A model generated the notes under the pieces. That model searched no databases. It saw only the letters and a list, made by a program, of their open reading frames with translations, and was not told where the DNA came from. 34,183 bases of DNA from NCBI GenBank assembly GCA_022827945.1, contig JAJEIT010000060.1, positions 1-34,183 of the forward strand, in the 5' to 3' direction. Numbering within the stretch: position 1 is the stretch's first letter; every line of letters begins with the position of its first letter. The stretch comes from Dehalococcoidia bacterium (GTDB taxonomy: Bacteria > Chloroflexota > Dehalococcoidia > Tepidiformales > Tepidiformaceae). Both the position numbers and the translations under genes were made by a program. This document shows positions 14,933 through 23,388 of the stretch, in pieces.

Positions 14933-16165
14933 GTGACGACCGACCTGTTCACCAACCCGAAGCGGTTCGGCGACATGGCCTCGTGGCGCGAGGAAGCGCT
15001 GGCGCTTCACGCCAAGGGTGTGGTTCACCCGATCGAAGCGGAAGGGTTCGGCCCCTTCCGGGCCGTTATCGGCCGGGACGAGATCCTGGAGATCGAGGCG
15101 CAGCACGAGCTCTTCACGAACGGACCGGAGCCGATCCTGACCAGGGACGCGTACATCGCGCTGCGGGCGCAGGGCGGACCGCGGGCGAAGACGCTCATCC
15201 ACATGGACGAGCCCGACCACCGGCAATACCGGATGCTCACGAACGACTGGTTCAAGCCCGGCAGCGTGCAGCGGCTTCAGCCGCGGCTGGATGAGCTGAG
15301 CCGGAAGGCTCTCGCGACACTGGAGAGAGGCGGCGGGGAGATCGACTTCAACACGGAAGTCGCGCTGCCGTTCCCCCTCGAGACGATCCTGACGATTCTC
15401 GGGCTGCCGGTTGAGGACTACCCGCGGATGCTCCAGCTCACGCAGGAGATGTTTGGCGCCGGCGATCCGGACTTCATCCCGAAGGATCGCGACCCGGAGG
15501 ATGTCCTGGCCGTGCTGCGGGACTTCTTCCAGTACTTCGCGAAGCTGAGCGCGGACCGCCGCGCGAATCCGACCGACGACCTGGCCACGTGCATCGCCAA
15601 CGGGCTCATCGACGGCGCGCCCATGCCGGACCTGGAGACGATGGGCTACTACCTGATCGTGGCCACGGCCGGCCACGACACGACCTCGGCGGCGATGTCA
15701 GAGGGGATGCGTCTGCTGGCGGAGAACCCGGACCAGCTCGCGCTGCTCAAACGCAAGCCGGAGCTTATTCCGAATGCGGTCGAGGAGCTGGTCCGCATCT
15801 CCTCGCCGGTCCGGCACTTCATGCGCACCGCGCAGGAAGACACCGAGGTCGCGGGCGAGCCGATCGCGAAGGGCGAGTGGCTGATGCTGTCGTATGCGGC
15901 GGCGAACCTCGACCCACGCACGTTCGAGGACCCGCTCCGCTTCGATGTCACGCGGGAGGCGGCCGACCAGCAGATCGCGTACGGCTACGGCGTGCACTTC
16001 TGCCTCGGCGCGCACCTTGCGCGGCTGGAGATGACGACGCTGTTCGGCCATCTGCTGCCGAGGCTCGAGTCGGTCGAGATCGCAGGCGAAGTCACGACCT
16101 CGACGGCCATCTTCGTGAGCGGCATCAAGAGCCTGCCGATCCGCTACACATTGACCGCGGCATAA
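14933..16165 (+). CDS. cytochrome P450 monooxygenase
   Basis: A 410-residue soluble bacterial P450. The I-helix oxygen-activation motif is AGHDTTSAAMSEG. The K-helix ExxR is in VEELVRISSPV, and the heme loop is YGYGVHFCLGAHLAR with the thiolate C357. The first loop residue is Tyr instead of the usual Phe. It hydroxylates or epoxidises a hydrophobic substrate and needs a ferredoxin and reductase, neither of which is encoded next door. The start is GTG 14933: AAGGAGG is at 14922-14928 and the protein from VTTDLFTNPKRFGD has the usual bacterial P450 length. Upstream in-frame codons are not P450-like. It is the first gene of a seven-gene plus-strand run. Confidence 0.93.
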   Translation: MTTDLFTNPKRFGDMASWREEALALHAKGVVHPIEAEGFGPFRAVIGRDEILEIEAQHELFTNGPEPILTRDAYIALRAQGGPRAKTLIHMDEPDHRQYRMLTNDWFKPGSVQRLQPRLDELSRKALATLERGGGEIDFNTEVALPFPLETILTILGLPVEDYPRMLQLTQEMFGAGDPDFIPKDRDPEDVLAVLRDFFQYFAKLSADRRANPTDDLATCIANGLIDGAPMPDLETMGYYLIVATAGHDTTSAAMSEGMRLLAENPDQLALLKRKPELIPNAVEELVRISSPVRHFMRTAQEDTEVAGEPIAKGEWLMLSYAAANLDPRTFEDPLRFDVTREAADQQIAYGYGVHFCLGAHLARLEMTTLFGHLLPRLESVEIAGEVTTSTAIFVSGIKSLPIRYTLTAA

Positions 16166-16184
16166 CGCTCCGAGGGAGGGCGAC

Positions 16185-18140
16185 ATGTACGACAAGCTGT
16201 TCGAGCCGATCGACGTCGGCGGGGTCACCATCAAGAACCGGGTCGTGCGGTCGCCCCACGGGACGGGGCTCTTCGGCGACGACTTCATCGCTTACCACGT
16301 GGCGCGGGCGAAGGGCGGCGTGGGGATGTCCACGGTGTCGGCGACGAGCGTCCATCCGAACGCTCCCGGGGCGATCCCGGTGTGGTCCGACGACTGCAAG
16401 CCGTACCTGTCGAAGCTGGCGAACGCCGTGCACGAACACGGCATGAAGATGTTCCACCAGATCTACCACCCGGGCGCATCGCAGGCGGAGATGGTGGGCG
16501 GGGCGGAGGCGTGGTCGGCGAGCGAAATCCCGAACTTCCTCGGAGGCGCCGTGGTACCGGTCGCGATCAGCAAGGGGCAGATCGCCGACCTCGTGGAGCA
16601 TTTCGCGGGCGCCGCCCGGCGCATCCGGGACGCCGGCCTCGACGGCGTCGACATCCACGCATCCAGCGGCTACCTGCTGCACGAGTTCCTCTCCCCGGCG
16701 CTCAACCAGCGCGACGACGAGTACGGCGGTTCGCCGGAAAACCGGATGCGGATCGTCCTCGAGGTGATCGACGCGATTCGCGGGGAAGTGGGCGACAGCG
16801 ACTTCGCCGTCGGGGTGCGCCTTCCGAACGAGGACTACGTTCCGGGCGGCCTCACGGCCGAGCTGAACCGCCAGATCGCCGAGACGGTCGACCCGCTTGT
16901 CGACTACGTCTCCCTGCACATGGGGTCGTACTGGCGCTTCCACAAGCTGATCGCGCCGACGGACGACCCGCTGGGGGTCGAGATGGCCCCGAACGCCACG
17001 ATTCGCCCCGTGATCACGAAGCCGACCATCGTGGTCGGACGGATCCTGACAATCGATCACGCCCACGCCCTGGTGGAATCGGGTCAGGCGGACATGGTCT
17101 CGATGGTGCGGGCGTTGATCGCCGACCCGGAGCTGGTGAACAAGGCCCAGCAAGGCAACGAGGATCTGATCCGGCCCTGCATCGGCACGAACATGGGCTG
17201 CGTGGGGCGACTGATGAGCGGCCAGGGGCTGAGCTGTGTCGTGAACGTTGCCGCCGGCCAGGAGGCGACGGTGACGCAGGAGCCCGAGATTCCAGCAGAA
17301 GAGCCGAGGCGGGTGCTCGTGGTCGGGGGCGGCCCGGCGGGCATGGAAGCAGCCCGGACGGCTGCGATCCGGGGGCATCACGTCCAGCTTCACGAGGCGA
17401 CGCCGAAGCTGGGCGGCCAGGTGAACATCGCGGCGAGCGCTCCGAAGCGGGGCGACGTCGGCGCGATCACGCACTGGCTGGGGGAGGAGCTCAAGCGCCT
17501 GCAGGTGGACGTGCGCCTGAACTCGCTCGTCGACATCGAGACCGTCATGGAGGCGGACGCAGACGTCGTCGTGCTGGCGGCCGGGGCCAGTCCCCGCGCG
17601 GATGGGTTCCAGGTGGCGACGCCGGCGGTGACGCTTCCCGGCCACGATCTACCGCACGTGTACAACGCGCAGGACCTCATGGGGTACGGCGAGCCCGTCA
17701 ACATCCAGGGGCCGGCGCTCGTCTTCGACGACACTGGCTCGTTCGAGGCGATCTCGGCAGCCGACGTGCTCCTCGAGGCGGGGGTTCATGTGACGCTCGT
17801 CTCGCGGCTCAAGGACCTGGGCGAGAACCTGCCGTACCCGCCGGTGACGGTGGGGGCAGCGCGCGAACGGCTGATGTCCGGCGACTTCGACCTGATCGGG
17901 GGGCACTACCTCCAGGAGATACGCCCGGGCGAGGTCGACATCGGCGTGCTGCACACCGATCGCGTGCGAACGATTCCGGCAGAGACGGTAATCATGGTGA
18001 CCCACCACGAACCGAACCGGTACCTCGCGACCGAGCTTGAAGCGGAAGGCATCGAGGTCCACCAGGTCGGGGACGCGCAGGGCCGCAACAGCATCCGGAA
18101 CGCGATTCACACGGGCGCGTTCCTGGGACGGGAGCTGTAG
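16185..18140 (+). CDS. FMN/Fe-S/FAD oxidoreductase of the 2,4-dienoyl-CoA reductase type
   Basis: A 651-residue two-part enzyme. Residues ~1-330 form an OYE-type FMN barrel (KLFEPIDVGGVTIKNRVVRSP, then DIHASSGYLLHEFLSP and YGGSPENRMR). Residues ~365-651 are an NAD(P)H/FAD module with RRVLVVGGGPAGMEAARTA and HEATPKLGGQ. Between them lies the iron-sulfur cysteine cluster. Relatives are dienoyl-CoA reductase, trimethylamine dehydrogenase and N-methylproline or stachydrine demethylases. Only three of the four usual cluster ligands are present (C332, C339, C351), with T335 at the second position. The OYE HGAHG motif is HASSG. Reduction of a double bond or oxidative demethylation are both possible. 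The gene starts 19 bp after the P450 gene with a GAGGGAGGG ribosome site. Confidence 0.9.
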   Translation: MYDKLFEPIDVGGVTIKNRVVRSPHGTGLFGDDFIAYHVARAKGGVGMSTVSATSVHPNAPGAIPVWSDDCKPYLSKLANAVHEHGMKMFHQIYHPGASQAEMVGGAEAWSASEIPNFLGGAVVPVAISKGQIADLVEHFAGAARRIRDAGLDGVDIHASSGYLLHEFLSPALNQRDDEYGGSPENRMRIVLEVIDAIRGEVGDSDFAVGVRLPNEDYVPGGLTAELNRQIAETVDPLVDYVSLHMGSYWRFHKLIAPTDDPLGVEMAPNATIRPVITKPTIVVGRILTIDHAHALVESGQADMVSMVRALIADPELVNKAQQGNEDLIRPCIGTNMGCVGRLMSGQGLSCVVNVAAGQEATVTQEPEIPAEEPRRVLVVGGGPAGMEAARTAAIRGHHVQLHEATPKLGGQVNIAASAPKRGDVGAITHWLGEELKRLQVDVRLNSLVDIETVMEADADVVVLAAGASPRADGFQVATPAVTLPGHDLPHVYNAQDLMGYGEPVNIQGPALVFDDTGSFEAISAADVLLEAGVHVTLVSRLKDLGENLPYPPVTVGAARERLMSGDFDLIGGHYLQEIRPGEVDIGVLHTDRVRTIPAETVIMVTHHEPNRYLATELEAEGIEVHQVGDAQGRNSIRNAIHTGAFLGREL

Positions 18141-18175
18141 TCTGCCGCCGTCAGCAGCAGCGGAGGGTTAGCCGG

Positions 18176-19114
18176 ATGCGCGTCGCAGTGCTGGGAGGGA
18201 GCGGGTTCATCGGGCCGCGCGTGATGCGGCGGCTAGTCGAGCACGGACATGAGGTCCACTGCATGGACATCGCGCCCAACGCTCCGGCGCTCGACCCACT
18301 GCGCGACCGGATCCAGATCATGCGCGGCGACATCACGCTCATGGACGACGTGGTGGAGGCGCTGACGCTGAGCAAGCCGGACCGCGTCCTGAACCTCGCC
18401 TACGCGCTGGGCGCGGGCCAGGACGACCCGCATCCGCAGGTGCGGCTGAACATTCTCGGGATGGACAACTGCTTTGAGGCGGCTCGCCTCCTCGGAATCC
18501 GGCGCGTGATCTACGCGAGCTCCCTGGCCGTGTACGGCCCGCAGCGGCTGCACGGCGAGCGCGCGGTGACGGAGGACGACCTGTGCCTGGGGACCGGCAT
18601 CTACGCGGTCTCGAAGATCTTCAACGAGCACCAGGCGGATTGGTACAACTCCGCCTTCGATATGGCGATCACGGGCGTGCGCCCGGCGAACATCACGGGG
18701 CCGGACAAGGAGCGTGGCTCGATGAACCATGTGCAGTGCCAGGTGCTGCCCGCGCGCGGCGAGCGCGTGACCTTCTCTTATCGGGACACGATGACGCTGC
18801 CGCTGCACGTCGAGGACATCGCGGAGGTGTTCCTGCGGGTGACGCTCGCGGAGGAGACGGCCTACCCCATCTACAACTCGGGCGGGAACTCGACGAGCCT
18901 GGGGGCACTCGCAGACATCGTGCGGGAGTTCCTGCCGGAGGCCGAGATCGTGTTCGACGAGGAGGAGGGCGGGCGCGAGTCGTCGGGGCTGTTCCTGATG
19001 GACAATTCGCGTCTCGTGGAGGAGTTCGAGGTCGAGTACGCGCCGTTCCGGCAGCGCGTGCTGGAGACCCTGAACGACGTCCGGCGAGGGGAAGGGCTGC
19101 CGCCGCTCGGCTAG
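18176..19114 (+). CDS. NAD-dependent epimerase/dehydratase (extended SDR)
   Basis: A 312-residue extended short-chain dehydrogenase. The N-terminal nucleotide loop is VAVLGGSGFIG (residues 4-13), with HCMDIAP giving an Asp that favours NAD(H). The catalytic Ser/Thr region is VIYASSLAVYG, and YAVSK holds Y143 and K147. Family members act on nucleotide sugars, but many in catabolic operons reduce or oxidise other carbonyls. Sitting between an OYE-type reductase and a CrtC-like protein, a 3-hydroxysteroid- or terpenoid-type dehydrogenase role is possible. This is inference from context. It starts 36 bp after the oxidoreductase gene with a GGAGGG ribosome site. Confidence 0.88.
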   Translation: MRVAVLGGSGFIGPRVMRRLVEHGHEVHCMDIAPNAPALDPLRDRIQIMRGDITLMDDVVEALTLSKPDRVLNLAYALGAGQDDPHPQVRLNILGMDNCFEAARLLGIRRVIYASSLAVYGPQRLHGERAVTEDDLCLGTGIYAVSKIFNEHQADWYNSAFDMAITGVRPANITGPDKERGSMNHVQCQVLPARGERVTFSYRDTMTLPLHVEDIAEVFLRVTLAEETAYPIYNSGGNSTSLGALADIVREFLPEAEIVFDEEEGGRESSGLFLMDNSRLVEEFEVEYAPFRQRVLETLNDVRRGEGLPPLG

Positions 19115-19166
19115 AGCGCCACGGCTCTGGTAGAACCGCGGAGGCAAGCGCCAGCAGGAGCGTCCC

Positions 19167-20282
19167 GTGCTGACCGACCTCGACGACACCCTCATCCACC
19201 AGGCCCCGCTTCCGTTCGCGTTCGTGGGAACGAGCGACCACCGGTTCTACGACCGTTACTGGTTCGAGTCGTTCGCGCCGGATGGGTCGGCGGGCGTCCT
19301 CGTGAGCATGGGGCGCTACCCCAACATGAACGTGCTCGATGGGTTCGTGACCGCACAGACGGAGCGCAAGCAGTACAACGTCCGCTTCTCGCGGGAGCTG
19401 CGGCCGGCGTTCGCGGAAACGAGGGTCGGTGGGCTCAGCGTCTCGCTGGTCGAGCCACTGAAGATCCTGCACCTCCGGCTGGAGGAGGGCGACCACCCCC
19501 TAGGTTGCGACCTGACGTGGACGGGCAGCCTGCCGGCGCGGCTGGAGGACCACAGCTTCTCCCGTGCGCAAGGGCGCGTCGTGTCCGACATGTACCGTTT
19601 CGCGCAGGTGGGGACGGTGAGCGGGTCGCTGAGCATCGACGGTCGCGACTTCGCGGCGGCGGACTGGTTCGGGGCGTGGGACCACTCGTGGGGCGTACGG
19701 CCGGGCGTCGGGGGTTTCGAACCGGTTACGGGTAGCGCTGTAGGCGGGGCCGGGGGACGCCTGTTCATCTGGCTCGCGTTTCGGGTCGATGGGTTCGGCG
19801 GTTATGTTCAGCTTCACGAAGACCACCTGGGGCGGAGACAGTCGCTCGACGGCGCGCTGGTCTGGCCCGCGGAGGCGGGGCGGCCGGAGCTTCGAGTCGT
19901 CGATATGGAGCACGACCTGACCTTCCACGAGGGAACGCGCGCGTTCAGCCATGCGCGGCTGGTCCTGACGACCGAGGACGAGCAGCGCTGGGAGATCGAG
20001 GCGGAGCCGGTGTTCACCGCTTGGGCCTACAAGGGGACCGGCTACGGCACGGGCTACCACGACGAGAAGGGGCTGGGCGCATACCGCGGCGAGTACCTCG
20101 AGGAGACGGACGTGTACGACGTCTCCCACCCGGAGATCGTGCGGAATCTCGACGGTAACCAGATCCCGTCCGGGCACCGGGAGCAGCCGGTGCGGCTCAC
20201 CGTGAACGGCAAGCCCGGGTTCGGGCACCTCCCCATCATGGTGATGGGGGCGAACCAGCGGTACGGGCTCCAGGCGCAGTAA
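19167..20282 (+). CDS. DUF7065/DUF7064-like, CrtC/AttH-type lipocalin-fold protein
   Basis: A 371-residue protein rich in beta strands and aromatics, with no signal peptide. The motif FGAWDHSWGVRPG (D172-H173-S174-W175) and the later LTFHEGTRAFSHARLVL strand resemble the CrtC (carotenoid 1,2-hydratase)/AttH superfamily. Within that group it looks like the DUF7064/DUF7065 proteins common in catabolic clusters. Biochemical function is unknown. Binding or hydrating a hydrophobic, isoprenoid-like compound would fit the fold and the P450/OYE neighbours. The start is GTG 19167 with AGGAG at 19156-19160 and a 6-nt spacer. It is followed 2 bp later by the APH-fold gene, so the two are strongly linked. 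Confidence 0.75.
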   Translation: MLTDLDDTLIHQAPLPFAFVGTSDHRFYDRYWFESFAPDGSAGVLVSMGRYPNMNVLDGFVTAQTERKQYNVRFSRELRPAFAETRVGGLSVSLVEPLKILHLRLEEGDHPLGCDLTWTGSLPARLEDHSFSRAQGRVVSDMYRFAQVGTVSGSLSIDGRDFAAADWFGAWDHSWGVRPGVGGFEPVTGSAVGGAGGRLFIWLAFRVDGFGGYVQLHEDHLGRRQSLDGALVWPAEAGRPELRVVDMEHDLTFHEGTRAFSHARLVLTTEDEQRWEIEAEPVFTAWAYKGTGYGTGYHDEKGLGAYRGEYLEETDVYDVSHPEIVRNLDGNQIPSGHREQPVRLTVNGKPGFGHLPIMVMGANQRYGLQAQ

Positions 20283-20284
20283 CG

Positions 20285-21352
20285 ATGGTCGACGCAGAGG
20301 CGGTGGCGGGCTACTTCGCCGAACGGTTCGACGAAGCGGTCACGATCAGCTCGCTCAGGCAGACGTTTCCGGGCATGTCGCGGGAGACGTGGATCGTGGG
20401 CGCGGAGGTAGGGGAGGGGTCCGCGAAGCGCCACCGGGACCTCGTGCTGCGCATCGACCTTCCGAGCGGGGGGATCGTGCCGCTGCCGTTGAAGACGGAG
20501 TGGGAGGTGTACGTGCGTCTGTGGCCGTCGCCGGTGCCAGTAGCCGAGCCGCTCTGGTACGACGAGGGGCTCGCTTTCGCCGAGGGGCGACCGCACATGG
20601 TCCGCGAGCTTGTCGAGGGGGCCACGAGTATTCCGGACCTGATGGAGCCAGGGCCGGAGGGGGACGCCCTGCGCCGCAGCGTGGCGTTCGAACACGCCGA
20701 GAAGCTGGCGCTCGTGCACTCGCTCGACTGGAAACAGTACGGGCTCGACGAGGTTCTGGCCGCGCCCGAGTCACCGGCGGACGCCATCCGGAAGGATTTC
20801 GAGATGTGGAAGGCGATCTGGTTCGAGTGCCGTTCCGCGCCGTACCCGGAGATCACCGACGCCCTCTACTGGCTTGAGGAGCAGATCCCGACGGAGAGCC
20901 CTCGCATCTCGCTGATCAAGGGAAACAACGGGATCGGCGAGGAGATCTGGCGGGACGGGAAGATCGTTGCAATGAGCGACTGGGAACTGGCGGCGCTCGG
21001 GGACGCCGCGCAGGACTGGGCCTTCTCGCAGGGCATGCTCGGCCTCTGGGATCCCGACGAAACCCTGGCTCACTACGAGGAGGCAGCCGGCTTCAAGCTC
21101 TCGCCACGGACGATGGCGTTCAGCCAGCTCTTCATTGCCTTCAAGTCGACCGTCTGCCTGAACAGCGCGCTGCGGGGGTTCATGGACGGCCGCGACCGAC
21201 GGCCCGGGGTCGCGGTGATGGGCATCTCGAGCCCGCGGAACGCCGCGGGCCGGCTCGCATCCGTCGTGGGGATGGAGCTCGAGGAGGCGGCCCGCGCCCT
21301 CGCGCCTCGCGGGCCAGACGGCAGCCCGTACATCAGGGGGGAACGAACGTGA
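20285..21352 (+). CDS. APH-fold phosphotransferase-family protein with altered catalytic motif
   Basis: A 355-residue protein of the aminoglycoside/choline-kinase-like (APH) fold. It has an N-lobe with DLVLRIDLP, a helix ending PHMVRELVEGA, the HSLDWKQYGLDE linker seen in this subfamily, and the C-lobe metal motif MSDWELAALGD (D232-W233-E234). The catalytic loop, normally HGDxxxxN, reads K212-G-N214-NGIG-E219. The catalytic Asp is Asn and the metal-binding Asn is Glu. It may be an inactive pseudokinase, a binding protein, or an enzyme with changed chemistry. It starts 2 bp after the DUF7065-like gene, and its TGA overlaps the GTG of the next gene, so it is tightly coupled on both sides. Confidence 0.82.
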   Translation: MVDAEAVAGYFAERFDEAVTISSLRQTFPGMSRETWIVGAEVGEGSAKRHRDLVLRIDLPSGGIVPLPLKTEWEVYVRLWPSPVPVAEPLWYDEGLAFAEGRPHMVRELVEGATSIPDLMEPGPEGDALRRSVAFEHAEKLALVHSLDWKQYGLDEVLAAPESPADAIRKDFEMWKAIWFECRSAPYPEITDALYWLEEQIPTESPRISLIKGNNGIGEEIWRDGKIVAMSDWELAALGDAAQDWAFSQGMLGLWDPDETLAHYEEAAGFKLSPRTMAFSQLFIAFKSTVCLNSALRGFMDGRDRRPGVAVMGISSPRNAAGRLASVVGMELEEAARALAPRGPDGSPYIRGERT

Positions 21353-21855
21353 GACCCAGCACGAAGGAATTGCTCGACTCGATTGCGGAGGCGCTGGACA
21401 CGCGCGTGGCTCCTACGGTGACCGACCCGTGGGCGGCGAGCTCGCTGCGGAGCATCGGCACGCTGCTCAATCATCTCTCCGTCCGCGTCGAGCACGAGCT
21501 GACGATCCTCGCGGAGGGGAACACCGACCTTCGCGAGGTGCTGGCGGACGCCTGCGACCGGCTGGAAGGCCAGGAGACGCCGAGCCGGCCTTCGATGCGG
21601 GCGGACATCGAGGCGCTGCTCCTGGAGCTGGACTCTCGGGGCACTGCGGGCGTAGCGACGGTGGCGCTACTGGAAGAAGCGAGCAGGGCCCTCAACGAGC
21701 AACTCGAGCGGCTCGTGCGCGTGGTCCATGAAGACCGGGATTCCCTCGGCGATGGGGTTCACGAGGAACTGCTTGGGTCGATCCGCCGTTACTTCGCACG
21801 ACAACGGGAACGGGAGGCGCCCCTGTATGAGGCGCTCACGGGGCCGATGTTCTGA
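21349..21855 (+). CDS. conserved-looking helical protein, unknown function
   Basis: A 168-residue protein starting at GTG 21349, which overlaps the TGA of the APH-fold gene (GTGA). It is predicted to be almost all helix: SLRSIGTLLNHLSVRVEHEL, LREVLADACDRLEGQ, a middle loop with TPSRPSM, then LLEEASRALNEQLERLVRVV and SIRRYFARQREREAPLYEAL. There are no membrane segments, cysteines in pairs or known catalytic motifs. Placed between the APH-fold and phosphohistidine proteins, it could be a small subunit or adaptor of the same activity. I do not recognise the family. Confidence 0.72.
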   Translation: MRPSTKELLDSIAEALDTRVAPTVTDPWAASSLRSIGTLLNHLSVRVEHELTILAEGNTDLREVLADACDRLEGQETPSRPSMRADIEALLLELDSRGTAGVATVALLEEASRALNEQLERLVRVVHEDRDSLGDGVHEELLGSIRRYFARQREREAPLYEALTGPMF

Positions 21856-21882
21856 GCCGGGCAGCCGGAGCATGATGACCAG

Positions 21883-23388
21883 ATGACCGAGATCGAATTC
21901 GTCCTGCCAGATCCGGAGCTCGAGCAGTACACCTGGATATACGAGAACGAGCATGGGCCCGCATCGCAGCCGCCGCTGACGCGGGAGGCGGGCTTCGGTC
22001 CGCCTCCTGAGCCGGGCGCTCCACCCTCGCGGCTAATCATCAACGGCTACAGCTACTTCCGCTCGGGTCCGACGGGAGAGATGCCGAGCTCTTTCGACCT
22101 GCCGGACCTCGGGAAAGCGACCGCGCTCGAAACCTGGAACGAGAAGTGGTTGCCGCAGGTGGACGCGCTCTTCGACGAGCTGTGCGGGTTCGACGCCGCC
22201 ACAGTCGAGGAGGGGGAGTGGGGGGAGGTTCTTGACCGCCAGGCGGCCGAGTTCCGGCGGGTGTTCGCGGGAGTTCACGGCGAGTGCGTCCTGACCTCCG
22301 GGCAGCTCGCGAGGGAGTTCGTCGATGCGTACTGCGACGTCTTCGGCGAGACCCGACGCGGGGACGGCCACGCCATCCTGCAGGGCTTCCCCAACCAGAC
22401 CCTCGACCGCGCGAACGCGCTCTGGGAGCTCGGGCGCGAGGTCCGCGCCGCGCGAGCGCTCCGGGCTGCCGTCGAGGAGGCAATCGAGAGCGGGGCGGCC
22501 GTGGGGGTTTCCACGTTCGAGCGCCGCATGGAGCGCTTCCTCGAGGAGTTCGGGCACACGATCGACGCACAGGTTCCGGACGCGCCCACATGGCGGGAGA
22601 ACCCGCGTCCGGCGCTCGACCTGATCCTTCGCTACGCCGACAAGCCCGAGGACGCGTCACCCTCGCTGGCTGCGGAGGCACAGGTCGCGCGGCGGCGGGA
22701 GCTGGAGGCAGAGCTGGATGTGCTGGCGGAGGGGGACCAGCGGGCACGAGATCTGCGGGAGACGCTCCCGCCGGCACAGGAGTTGCTGCCGGTTCGCGAG
22801 GACCACAACACGCTCTGCGACCAGCGGCTGGGGGCGGCCTCGCGCTACCGCTGGATGAATGTTGGCCAGCTGCTGGTGGATCGCGGGCTCGCGGAGGAAG
22901 CCGGGGATGTCTTCTACTTCACGCTGGAGGAACTGCGGGGGGCGCTGGAGAGCGGGAGCGCTCCCGGGAGCCGGGCCATCAACGAGCGCCGGCGAGAGCA
23001 GGCGGCCTTCCGGGCAGTACAGCCGCCGCCGGTCCTCGGGCAGCCTCTCGCCACCGAGTCGAGCGAGGCGGGGACGCTGCGGGGAACGGGGGCGTCGCCG
23101 GGGGTTTATCGAGGACAAGCGCGGGTGATTCGATCGCTGGCGGAGGCGGGGCGGCTCGGCGACGGCGAGGTTCTGGTCTGCGGCGTGACCGCCCCGACCT
23201 GGACGCCGTACTTCGCGGTTGCCGGGGCGGTGGTGACGGATGCGGGCGGGGCGCTCTCGCACACGGCCGTGGTCGCCCGGGAATACGGCATCCCGGCGGT
23301 GGTGGGGACACGGACGGGCACGCGCGCCATCGCCGACGGCGCGCTGATCGAGGTCGACGGCTCCGAGGGGCTGGTCCGGCTCCTCTAG
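21883..23388 (+). CDS. PEP-utilizing-enzyme protein: substrate domain plus phosphohistidine domain, no ATP-grasp
   Basis: A 501-residue protein. Residues ~390-501 form the swivelling phosphohistidine domain of PEP synthase/PPDK/rifampin phosphotransferase, with GTGASPGVYRGQARVI, then GGALSHTAVVAREYGIPAVVG holding H460. Residues 1-390 resemble the helical substrate-binding region of rifampin phosphotransferase-like proteins (start EFVLPDPELEQYTWIYENEH; later DHNTLCDQRLGAASRYRW). The ATP-grasp domain that charges the histidine in one-chain enzymes is absent, as is a PEP-binding barrel. It must either accept phosphate from a separate subunit, as in phenylphosphate synthase, or work differently. 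It lies 27 bp after the helical-protein gene and its end shares CTAG with the convergent DinB gene. Confidence 0.85.
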   Translation: MTEIEFVLPDPELEQYTWIYENEHGPASQPPLTREAGFGPPPEPGAPPSRLIINGYSYFRSGPTGEMPSSFDLPDLGKATALETWNEKWLPQVDALFDELCGFDAATVEEGEWGEVLDRQAAEFRRVFAGVHGECVLTSGQLAREFVDAYCDVFGETRRGDGHAILQGFPNQTLDRANALWELGREVRAARALRAAVEEAIESGAAVGVSTFERRMERFLEEFGHTIDAQVPDAPTWRENPRPALDLILRYADKPEDASPSLAAEAQVARRRELEAELDVLAEGDQRARDLRETLPPAQELLPVREDHNTLCDQRLGAASRYRWMNVGQLLVDRGLAEEAGDVFYFTLEELRGALESGSAPGSRAINERRREQAAFRAVQPPPVLGQPLATESSEAGTLRGTGASPGVYRGQARVIRSLAEAGRLGDGEVLVCGVTAPTWTPYFAVAGAVVTDAGGALSHTAVVAREYGIPAVVGTRTGTRAIADGALIEVDGSEGLVRLL

